Assembly: GCA_011053005.1 (NCBI GenBank)
Contig: DRHW01000002.1
Span: forward strand, 1 to 64,000
Direction of reading: 5' to 3'
Length of the DNA stretch: 64,000 bases
Source: Methylophaga sp.
Lineage (GTDB): Bacteria > Pseudomonadota > Gammaproteobacteria > Nitrosococcales > Methylophagaceae
Part shown: positions 35,306 through 41,247 of the stretch, one piece after another
Position numbering within the stretch: position 1 is the first letter of the stretch
How the letters are laid out: each line of letters starts with the position of its first letter
Position numbers and translations under genes: made by a program
Notes under the pieces: model-generated
Told to the model about the DNA's origin: nothing
Seen by the model: the letters and a program-made list of their open reading frames with translations, nothing else
Databases searched by the model: none

Positions 35306-36663
35306 TGTTATCTCGTTCAGAATTTAAATTATTTTGGTCAAACAAACTAAACCTGTGGCTAGTATTGAGTTACTTTCTTGCCGGAATACTTGCCATTGGT
35401 TTAGGTAATATCAGCCTACAAAGTGAATTGGAAAACTATCGCGTAGCTGATCAGCACTATCAATCTGATTTGAGCCACTATCAGCAACAGCTGGAACAAG
35501 GCAAGTTAGAACCCGGCTATATGGGTTATTATTTATTAAACCCCGCTAAGCTAAGCCCAAATGCATGGTCAACGCTATTTCGTGGCGAACGCGATGAAAC
35601 AAGTAACCATACCAGACTAAGATTGTTAGGCTTACAAAGCCAAGTAAACGGGGCAGCGTCAGGAAATATACAAGCACAACAATACGGTACCTTCGATCTG
35701 GCCTTCTTATGGCTTTATTTAATGCCATTAGTGATTGCAGCCATGAGCATAAATACCTTGGCAGATGAAAAAAGCAGCGGTCGCTGGCCAATGCTATTAA
35801 GCCAAGTACCAAGTGGTATTCGTCTCATTCTTAGTAAGCTAGCCATACCCACATTAATCATTACATTAACCAATCTAGCTTTATTAATAGCAGCAACCCA
35901 ACTCACCCCAGTTGTAATCGATCTCGACTGGGTTTTATTATTTACGCAGATTTTACTGTATCAGCTCTGTTGGTTAGCCGTTTGTACTTGGATTATATTT
36001 TTAAACAAAGAAGCCAGTTTTAATTATTTAACCTTTATTACTGTCTGGCTGGTATTTACTTTTTTCTTACCGGGTCTGACCTATCTATACCAAGTTCAGC
36101 ACCAAAAAGCTGGTGAAGATGCAGCCATCGTGTTTGAGCAACGTCAATATATGAATGACAGTTGGGATAAAGATAAACAGGCCGACTTTGATGCTTATTT
36201 AGCAAAGTTCCCTCAATGGAATGCGACCCAACTTTTAGGACCTGACTTTGATTGGCGTTGGTATTACACCCAACAACATATGAGCGACAGCGTGGTAAAA
36301 GATAAAGTCGAACGTCGTGAAGATAAGCAGTTAACAAGTTATCAGCAAGGGCAAAATTTTGCTTGGTTCACGCCCGTATTAACCTTGAAATATAGCCTAA
36401 ATAGATTAGCTGATACCGATATGTTGACGAACGTTAGTTTTAATCAGCAGATTAGACATTATCATCAAACACTAAGAGATTATTTCTGGGATTTTTATTT
36501 TAATGATAAGCAACTGAATGCTGCTGATATTAATGCGATTCCAAGTTTTGAATACCAAAGGGAGTTAAGCTCTAATCATTTAACAGCACTATTAAAGTTA
36601 TTACTCATTGCGGGTGTATTTATACTCTTAACCTTAGTTCAAATGCGCCGTTTTGAAAAGTAA
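35302..36663 (+). CDS. ABC-2 permease with DUF3526-type architecture (second)
   Basis: A 453-residue paralog of the preceding permease with the same layout: an N-terminal helix (about 16-36), a soluble domain to about 130, a helix bundle with the coupling segment LADEKSSGRWPMLLSQVPSGIRLILSK, a second soluble domain rich in Tyr and Gln, and a last helix. Sequence identity to its neighbour is low, so it is an old duplication. The ATGA overlap couples its translation to the first permease. It ends the operon; a stem-loop lies about 70 nt downstream. Confidence 0.82.
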   Translation: MMLSRSEFKLFWSNKLNLWLVLSYFLAGILAIGLGNISLQSELENYRVADQHYQSDLSHYQQQLEQGKLEPGYMGYYLLNPAKLSPNAWSTLFRGERDETSNHTRLRLLGLQSQVNGAASGNIQAQQYGTFDLAFLWLYLMPLVIAAMSINTLADEKSSGRWPMLLSQVPSGIRLILSKLAIPTLIITLTNLALLIAATQLTPVVIDLDWVLLFTQILLYQLCWLAVCTWIIFLNKEASFNYLTFITVWLVFTFFLPGLTYLYQVQHQKAGEDAAIVFEQRQYMNDSWDKDKQADFDAYLAKFPQWNATQLLGPDFDWRWYYTQQHMSDSVVKDKVERREDKQLTSYQQGQNFAWFTPVLTLKYSLNRLADTDMLTNVSFNQQIRHYHQTLRDYFWDFYFNDKQLNAADINAIPSFEYQRELSSNHLTALLKLLLIAGVFILLTLVQMRRFEK

Positions 36664-36729
36664 TGGGCGTTAAAGGCTATGAATTTAGTATTGTAAAAAG
36701 AAGGAACAGGTGAATTTACCTTACATAAA

Positions 36730-36752
36730 GGGATCGGCCACTGACCAATCCC
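36730..36752 (+). terminator. Stem-loop after the ABC/TonB operon
   Basis: GGGATCGG pairs with CCAATCCC (one mismatch) over a 7-nt loop. No T run follows. A weak terminator candidate that abuts the right 56-bp repeat. Confidence 0.35.
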
Positions 36753-36807
36753 CACAAAAGATATATTAAAAACAGACATGTACTAATAACTAGAACTGTT
36801 TGATTGA
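36752..36807. repeat. 56-bp direct repeat, right copy
   Basis: Partner of 30686-30741. It is followed within 3 nt by a RAYT-associated palindrome. Confidence 0.85.
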
Positions 36808-36810
36808 TGT

Positions 36811-36834
36811 ATCAAGTTGGCTGACCCCTTGATT
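36811..36834 (-). repeat. RAYT-associated palindrome, copy 1
   Basis: The plus strand reads ATCAAGTTGGCTGACCCCTT then GATT. The same 24-25-bp unit recurs five more times between 38.3 and 41.3 kb. Its outer bases AATCAAG and CTTGATT are complementary. No transposase is adjacent here. Confidence 0.75.
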
Positions 36835-36890
36835 TTCTGCCTTGATTTTCTCTTTGACTGGTAAAGTGAGCCATTAATAGGAATAGTAAA

Positions 36891-37316
36891 TTAGCAAGTA
36901 ACTGAACGGTTACGCGTAATAAATGCTCTTGTATGGTCATAAGTTAGGTTGTAGAAGAAAGCATAAATAGTAATAAATATAGTCACGCCAATATCCATCA
37001 TTAATGCTTGCCATAAGCTTACTGCTAACAACAGTGCAATGACAGGTATAGTAATAATCAGTAAGCCGCCTTGAAATAAAATAGTATGCATAATTCGTAA
37101 TGACAGTGTTCGCTGTGTTTTATCTCCCGTTACAACGCGATCAAAACACCAGTTATAAATGAAATTCCAAGCCATTGCGATAGTTGCTACTATTATCATG
37201 GTTCCTGATAGTGAAGCAGGGTCGTGATCTGTAAATACAATTAACACTAGGATAGCTAGGCTGACCGCTAATACTTCAAATAAAACAGCGTGGAAAATAC
37301 GTTCAATCGGTTTCAT
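36891..37316 (-). CDS. PACE-family multidrug/chlorhexidine efflux transporter
   Basis: A 141-residue inner-membrane protein with four transmembrane helices arranged as two tandem bacterial transmembrane pairs, the PACE (AceI) fold. Diagnostic motifs are RIFHAVLFE at the start (helix 1, with the essential glutamate), AMAWNFIYNWCFD (helix 2), RIMHTILFQGGLL (helix 3) and FYNLTYDHTRA at the end (helix 4). In the third helix the family's usual FE is FQ. PACE pumps export chlorhexidine, acriflavine or short-chain diamines by proton antiport. It is divergent from a LysR-type gene with a clear operator between them, as for AceI/AceR. Confidence 0.9.
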   Translation of the reverse strand: MKPIERIFHAVLFEVLAVSLAILVLIVFTDHDPASLSGTMIIVATIAMAWNFIYNWCFDRVVTGDKTQRTLSLRIMHTILFQGGLLIITIPVIALLLAVSLWQALMMDIGVTIFITIYAFFYNLTYDHTRAFITRNRSVTC

Positions 37317-37403
37317 TTTGTTTTTATCTCTCTATAAATTGATACCTCTACACATGTAGAAAGTGCGATTATAGAGTTTTAAATCGCATAATAAAGTCAG
37401 CAG

Positions 37404-37422
37404 CTATCACAAATCGTGATAG
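37404..37422. promoter_or_regulatory. LysR-type operator between PACE gene and its regulator
   Basis: CTATCAC-N5-GTGATAG is a perfect 7-5-7 inverted repeat that contains the T-N11-A LysR motif. It lies 32 nt before the regulator's start and about 90 nt before the PACE gene, in the shared promoter region. Confidence 0.8.
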
Positions 37423-37453
37423 TCTGGATTTGTCGATTTAGAGGAGAGGTTTA

Positions 37454-38359
37454 ATGTACAGCCTAGAGCAATTAAAAATATTTGTGACCGTGTGTGAAAC
37501 AGGATCTTTTTCTGCAGCAGCTCGCCAATTAAAACGTGCACAGTCAGGCGTTAGTCAATCGATTGCTAATCTTGAAATCGCGATTGATAAAACGTTATTT
37601 AATCGGGATAAAAATACGCCGACTTTGACTGAACAAGGCATTGCTTTGTTGCCTATTGCTAAGTCGATGTTGCACCAGCAACAAAATTTTGATCAAAAAG
37701 TGCAATCATTAGCACAAGGTGAAGAGCATGAATTAGTTATTGCTATTGATGAGAGCTTGGTAAACCAGGTCTTAATTAAGATCTTATCGTCTTTGGCTGA
37801 GCAGTTTCCAATTACGCATTTCGAACTGGTGATAGCATCAACGTTTGATGTGGAAAATATGGTGAAAGAAGGAGAGGCTCAAATTGGTATTGTGTATGTC
37901 GATGGTGAGTTGAAGGTGGATATGGATTTCTTCACTTTAGGCCATGCACGCTTTCTCACTATTGCTTCTCCAACGCATTCTTTAGCTAATTTATCTATCG
38001 TAGAAGAAGCAGATCTGAAGTTACATCGGCAATGTGTTCACCGCAGTAATCAGAAAAAAGAGTTATGGTTTAGTTATAAAATTAGCCCAACAGCCTGGTA
38101 TGCGAATACACATAAGGCATTAATTGAATTAGTAAAACAAAATGTTGGTTGGGCCGTAGTACCTGAATTGCTCGCTACTCAATACATTGAGTCTGGAGAG
38201 GTTATGTCTTTACCTGTCGCCCATGAATATGATGGCTGGCTTACTGTCGTGGGGTGCTTAGTTTCCCGAAGCCGATCATCTGGGCCAGTGCTACTAGCGG
38301 TCACTCAATTATTACAACAATATTCTCTCGCTGAAAAACAGTGGATCCAGAGAGCGTAA
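37454..38359 (+). CDS. LysR-family transcriptional regulator (AceR-like)
   Basis: A 301-residue regulator. The N-terminal winged helix-turn-helix reads LEQLKIFVTVCETGSFSAAARQLKRAQSGVSQSIANLE, followed by a linker helix and the two-lobed effector-binding domain from about residue 90. Divergent placement next to a PACE transporter gene, with an intervening T-N11-A operator, makes it the probable activator of that pump in response to its substrate, as AceR does for AceI in Acinetobacter. An AGGAGAGG ribosome-binding site precedes the ATG. It is the last intact gene before the repeat-rich block downstream of recD. Confidence 0.9.
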   Translation: MYSLEQLKIFVTVCETGSFSAAARQLKRAQSGVSQSIANLEIAIDKTLFNRDKNTPTLTEQGIALLPIAKSMLHQQQNFDQKVQSLAQGEEHELVIAIDESLVNQVLIKILSSLAEQFPITHFELVIASTFDVENMVKEGEAQIGIVYVDGELKVDMDFFTLGHARFLTIASPTHSLANLSIVEEADLKLHRQCVHRSNQKKELWFSYKISPTAWYANTHKALIELVKQNVGWAVVPELLATQYIESGEVMSLPVAHEYDGWLTVVGCLVSRSRSSGPVLLAVTQLLQQYSLAEKQWIQRA

Positions 38360-38362
38360 TTT

Positions 38363-38386
38363 AAGAATCAAAGAATCAAAGAATCA
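38363..38386. repeat. Three tandem copies of AAGAATCA
   Basis: An 8-bp unit is repeated exactly three times and runs directly into the palindromic repeat at 38382. It looks like slippage of the palindrome's own first bases. Confidence 0.75.
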
Positions 38387-38406
38387 AGGGGTCAGCCAGC
38401 TTGATT
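38382..38406 (+). repeat. RAYT-associated palindrome, copy 2
   Basis: AATCAAGGGGTCAGCC, then AGC, then TTGATT. It sits at the 3' edge of the displaced recD fragment, as copy 6 (41223-41247) sits at the 3' edge of the real recD. Confidence 0.85.
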
Positions 38407-38779
38407 ATTCAAAACAATCCAGCTAACCCAGTTTCCCTCTCATGCTGCGTCATCACTGTTTTACACACAATAGCTTCGTTACAAAATAGGCTTATGTGTT
38501 TTTTAGCTCGGGTAATGGCGGTATATAACAATTCACGATTCAAAATCGCTCTGTCTTCTTGTGGCAACACTACGCAAACATGTTCAAACTCTGAACCCTG
38601 ACTTTTATGAATGGTGATGGCAAAGGCGGTTTCATGAGCAGGTAAGCGAATTAAATCTACCCAACACAATACCTTATCAATAAGAAAACAGGCGCGTAAT
38701 TGCCCTGTTTCATCTTTCAAAATCAGCCCTGTGTCACCGTTAAACAATTGTTGACGATAATCATTTTGAGTAATCGAAA
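38407..38779 (-). pseudogene. Displaced second copy of the recD 3' end
   Basis: This frame encodes only the last 120 or so residues of RecD (from ITQNDYRQQLFNGDTG through AITIHKSQGSEFEHV and LLYTAITRAKK to ERETGLAGLF-stop). It matches the functional recD end at 41248-41620 at roughly 85-90% of bases by eye, with mismatches spread over the whole length. The upstream edge at 38779 abuts GGGGACAG, the end of another transposon remnant, so there is no start codon or ATPase domain. It is on the same strand as recD and about 2.8 kb downstream of it. It is non-functional, but records a rearrangement at the end of the recCBD operon. Confidence 0.9.
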
Positions 38780-38849
38780 AACGAAAAAGGGGACAGTTTT
38801 ATTTTTCTACTCATTTCACATGCTCCTTTCTGGGTCTGCCTTGACCTCT

Positions 38850-38898
38850 TTATTCAATTCGAACGCCTAAACGGCTTTCCACTTCATCAATAAACCGC
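38850..38898 (-). pseudogene. C-terminal scrap of a second RAYT type
   Basis: Fifteen codons read RFIDEVESRLGVRIE-stop, which resembles the C-terminus of Y1_Tnp/RAYT proteins and differs from the ones at 39309-40019. The nearby GGGGACAG end at about 38791 is the sort of terminus seen beside such transposases. It is cut on its upstream side by the palindrome at 38899. The family call rests on a very short match. Confidence 0.4.
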
Positions 38899-38923
38899 AA
38901 TCAAGGGGTCAGCCAACTTGATT
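38899..38923 (+). repeat. RAYT-associated palindrome, copy 3
   Basis: AATCAAGGGGTCAGCCAACT followed by TGATT; left end of the truncated RAYT unit. Confidence 0.85.
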
Positions 38924-39294
38924 TTTATACTCAACGCTTTTTCTGTCGCCCCATGAGCTAACAATAACGTTGGCCGTGAAATCAACTTTTCAATTTGTTG
39001 ATGAAAGACACTGCTACCATACACTTCTCCGCGCATAGTTGCTTGGGTAATACGGACATTTTGTTTTGTCAGATCTAAACGTTCAAATAAGGCTTTGTAT
39101 TTATCACAACGGGACTGAACATCATCACCTAATGCCAAATATACGCTATGTTCACTAATTAATTCATCCACAATCCCTAAAGCATTGTGACCAAAACTCG
39201 ACCAGAGATAATCTTCCAGTGATGTCACCATATTGGCTTTAATTGGATTCATCTCAATATATTTATAAAGGGTAAATAAATAGTAGTCACTATC
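38924..39294 (-). pseudogene. Truncated RAYT transposase (C-terminal half)
   Basis: The frame begins DSDYYLFTLYKYIEMNPIKA and follows the C-terminal half of the intact RAYT at 39309-40019 almost residue for residue (SLEDYLWSSFGHNALGIVDELISEHS). The N-terminal half with the GNN and HxH blocks is missing; the break at 39294 abuts the next element's palindrome. A two-base loss near 38954 (GCCCCATGAG where the intact copy has GCCACCATGAG) changes the last residues to an unrelated tail that reads through the repeat. It is a tandem partial duplicate of the neighbour. Confidence 0.88.
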
Positions 39295-39298
39295 AGGG

Positions 39299-40074
39299 AA
39301 TCAAGGGGTCAGCCAGCTTGATTTTTATACTCAACGCTTTTTCTGTCGCCACCATGAGCTGACAATAACGTTGGCCGTGAAATCAACTTTTCAATCTGTT
39401 GATGAAAGACACTGCTACCATACACTTCTCCGCGCACAGTTGCCTGTGTAACACGGTCATTTTGTTTTGTCAGATCTAAACGTTCAAATAAGTCTTTGTA
39501 TTTATCACAACGTGACTGAACATCATCGCTTAATGCCAAATATAAGCTATGTTCACTAATTAATTCATCCACAATTCCTAAAGCATTGTGACCATAACTA
39601 GACCAGAGATAATCTTCCAGTGATGTCACCATATTGGCTTTAATTGGATTCATCTCAATATATTTATAAAGGGTGAATAAGTATTGGTCACTCTCGACTA
39701 AACACGATTTATAACGCCCTTCCCAAATAGTGCCTGTACGATTACGAGTTGCATTGAAATAACGCACATACCTATTCGCCATTGCCTGCATGAATACAGC
39801 AAGTTGTTCTTTGCTTTCAGGGGTAATAAGCAAATGTAAATGATTCGTCATAATCACATAGGCGTGTAACTTACAATCTGACTTTTCCAGTGCGAACTTG
39901 ATATCTTCTTTTATCCGAATCAAATCCTCGTTAGCCTCAAAGATAGCTTGACGATTATTGCCACGGTGCATGATATGCAGTGGCTGGTTGGGAATAACGA
40001 TTCGGGGTAATCTTGCCATGGGTTAAAGCATAAGCATTTAAAAAGATAAAATCAAGTTGGCTGACCCCTTGATA
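39299..40074. mobile_element. Complete RAYT element with inverted terminal palindromes
   Basis: A 776-bp unit starts with the palindromic repeat at 39299-39323 (plus orientation) and ends with the same repeat in minus orientation at 40050-40074. Between them is one intact RAYT gene. A further partial repeat end (GACCCCTTGATA) follows directly at 40075-40086. It is the best candidate for the active or recently active member of the family in this window. Confidence 0.8.
39309..40019 (-). CDS. REP-associated tyrosine transposase (RAYT), intact
   Basis: A 236-residue single-strand transposase of the Y1_Tnp/RAYT family, which nicks and joins DNA at REP-like hairpins through a tyrosine. The N-terminus is MARLPRIVIPNQPLHIMHRGNNRQAIF with the GNN block. 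The HxH metal motif is intact in MTNHLHLLITP at about residue 60, and the tyrosine helix is in LYKYIEMNPIKANMV at about residue 120. The C-terminal third (SRPTLLSAHGGDRKS) is typical of this subfamily. The last codons lie inside the left palindrome. It is intact, unlike the copies at 5456-6161 and 38924-39294. Confidence 0.92.
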   Translation of the reverse strand: MARLPRIVIPNQPLHIMHRGNNRQAIFEANEDLIRIKEDIKFALEKSDCKLHAYVIMTNHLHLLITPESKEQLAVFMQAMANRYVRYFNATRNRTGTIWEGRYKSCLVESDQYLFTLYKYIEMNPIKANMVTSLEDYLWSSYGHNALGIVDELISEHSLYLALSDDVQSRCDKYKDLFERLDLTKQNDRVTQATVRGEVYGSSVFHQQIEKLISRPTLLSAHGGDRKSVEYKNQAG

Positions 40075-40112
40075 GACCCCTTGATATGTTTGAACAAATC
40101 CAAAATGCCCAT
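40038..40112 (-). pseudogene. Truncated start of a third cassette gene
   Basis: After the attC-like site at 40129, the minus strand has AAGG and then ATG GGC ATT, reading MGILDLFKH before running into the RAYT element's palindrome and stopping as IKGSIKGSANLILSF. The position, 17-20 nt past the proposed recombination point with a ribosome-binding site, is where a cassette gene should start. The rest is lost by the insertion. Confidence 0.4.
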
Positions 40113-40128
40113 TATTTACACCTTAGAA

Positions 40129-40204
40129 GCATAACGTTTGGTTAAGGGACTTGCTTTAGCCAGTCCCAGCGAGAGAAGCGAACCGTTTGAACCACTTATT
40201 ATGT
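40129..40204 (-). repeat. attC-like site A
   Basis: On the minus strand it opens with ACATAATAAGTGGTTCAAAC, has a central stem GGGACT/AGTCCC (40146-40151 with 40162-40167) and closes TTAACCAAACGTTATGC. The ends are near-complementary (GCATAAT-like with GTTATGC), as the R boxes of integron attC sites should be, and the stop codon of the 40199-40693 gene lies inside the first box. The central GGGACT/AGTCCC stem also recalls Vibrio VCR sites. Confidence 0.65.
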
Positions 40205-40693
40205 ATTTGAACCTGTTGCTAAACCTCTTAACAAAGCTCTCATTGTTTCCGCTCCATCTTCCATTCTTTTACGCTCATCATAAGATCCACCTGAGCCAAT
40301 TTCACCTGACGACGAAGTGATATTTAGACCATTTATTACTAATTTTTCAGCAATTTGGAATGCTTTGGGGAACTCAGACTGATTTTTTTCTAAGAAGATA
40401 AATGAAGAAATAATAAAGCCTCGATTTTTACCAACATCTGAAGTAAAACTATAACTTTCAGCTAGTTGACTGGCTCCATTTTTAATGGAGTGTAGATGTT
40501 GCAGTTCTAAATTAGCTGTATTTAATTGTTCTTGTGTGGTTTGGTTGAAAATAAAAGCAGAACCAACTAATACTGTTAAAAGAAAACCATATACACCATG
40601 AAAAATACGAGACTTCATATTTGGTGCTGCTAATAGCAAAGAAACTATCGATGAAACACCTCCTATAATTCCTAATAAAATATACGCGTCCAA
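40199..40693 (-). CDS. Cassette-borne membrane protein of unknown function
   Basis: A 164-residue protein with two N-terminal transmembrane helices (about 4-22 and 33-50), then a soluble domain with a heptad-like stretch (TTQEQLNTANLELQHLHSIKNG) and a region around GKNRGFIISSFIFLEKNQSEFPKAFQIAEKLV. It is not recognised. The TTG at 40693 is chosen because AAGGAA lies about 6 nt upstream; the ATG nearby is out of frame and soon stopped. It begins about 20 nt after attC-like site B and its stop lies within site A, which is the compact layout of an integron gene cassette. It has no operon partner other than the neighbouring cassette. Confidence 0.65.
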   Translation of the reverse strand: MDAYILLGIIGGVSSIVSLLLAAPNMKSRIFHGVYGFLLTVLVGSAFIFNQTTQEQLNTANLELQHLHSIKNGASQLAESYSFTSDVGKNRGFIISSFIFLEKNQSEFPKAFQIAEKLVINGLNITSSSGEIGSGGSYDERKRMEDGAETMRALLRGLATGSNT

Positions 40694-40708
40694 GACATTT
40701 CCTTAAAT

Positions 40709-40772
40709 AGATAACGATCTACAATAACGGGCTGCTGCTTTCTGGCAGTCCCATTTGATTTGCTTGTCATGA
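40709..40772 (-). repeat. attC-like site B
   Basis: On the minus strand it opens TCATGACAAGCAAATCAAATG, overlapping the stop of the 40767-41135 gene. It has a stem GGGCTGC/GCAGTCCC (40729-40735 with 40745-40752, one bulge) and closes GATCGTTATCT. It lines up with site A at both ends and in the stem, and separates two unrelated genes. Confidence 0.6.
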
Positions 40773-41135
40773 AGTAAGTTTATTTTCAACAAAACGAGCT
40801 AATGCATTAAACAAAGCACTAATAGCTGATTTTATGCCATCAGATTTATATACTTCAATTGGATTTTTTATTCTTGAAATGCCTGAAGGTGTTAATTTAA
40901 TTTCGCATCTAGGCCTAGAATCATCTTTTGATGTGTATTCTATTAGCCCCTTTTCTTTTAAATGTGAAAAGGCATCATTTAATATTTCTCTAAGATCAAA
41001 CGTTTGTTCATTCAGGTCATTATTATTGAAAAAACCTATGTCTGCATCATCCAAAGTTATTTTTCTTGGGTAAGTTTCCTCTAGAGTTTTTAATATTAAT
41101 TTTTCAGCATCAAAAAAAAGTTTTCTTCCAGACAT
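40767..41135 (-). CDS. Cassette-borne small protein, possibly winged-helix
   Basis: A 122-residue soluble protein. The central part (FDLREILNDAFSHLKEKGLIEYTSKDDSRPRCEIKLTPSGISRI) has the helix, short loop and two-strand wing pattern of a winged-helix DNA-binding domain, including the 'L-T-x-x-G' end often seen in small regulators. This is inferred from pattern only; no family was recognised. It starts about 25 nt after attC-like site C and its stop lies within site B, so it occupies one complete cassette. Base composition is AT-richer than recD beside it, consistent with separate origin. Confidence 0.6.
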   Translation of the reverse strand: MSGRKLFFDAEKLILKTLEETYPRKITLDDADIGFFNNNDLNEQTFDLREILNDAFSHLKEKGLIEYTSKDDSRPRCEIKLTPSGISRIKNPIEVYKSDGIKSAISALFNALARFVENKLTS

Positions 41136-41156
41136 AATAGGTTCTCAATTATTTTT

Positions 41157-41222
41157 TCATAACGATTCAATAAGGGGCGCGAGGCTTTTTGCGCGTCCCA
41201 ACGAAAGCCACGCTTTTGAACG
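41157..41222 (-). repeat. attC-like site C, 5' box replaced by a palindrome
   Basis: The minus strand reads GATTCGTTCAAAAGCGTGG, a stem GGGGCGCG/CGCGTCCC (41174-41181 with 41192-41199, one G-T pair) and the closing GAATCGTTATG. The first R box expected upstream is missing because the RAYT-associated palindrome at 41223 abuts it. Confidence 0.6.
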
Positions 41223-41247
41223 AATCAAGGGGTCAGCCAATTTGATT
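41223..41247 (+). repeat. RAYT-associated palindrome, copy 6, at the recD end
   Basis: AATCAAGGGGTCAGCCAATT then TGATT. On the minus strand this repeat encodes the last residues of RecD and supplies its stop codon. Confidence 0.88.

Noticed and set aside
40138-40320. 60-codon plus-strand frame over attC-like site A
   Set aside because: It is antisense to the cassette gene end and overlaps the structured site; no ribosome-binding site.
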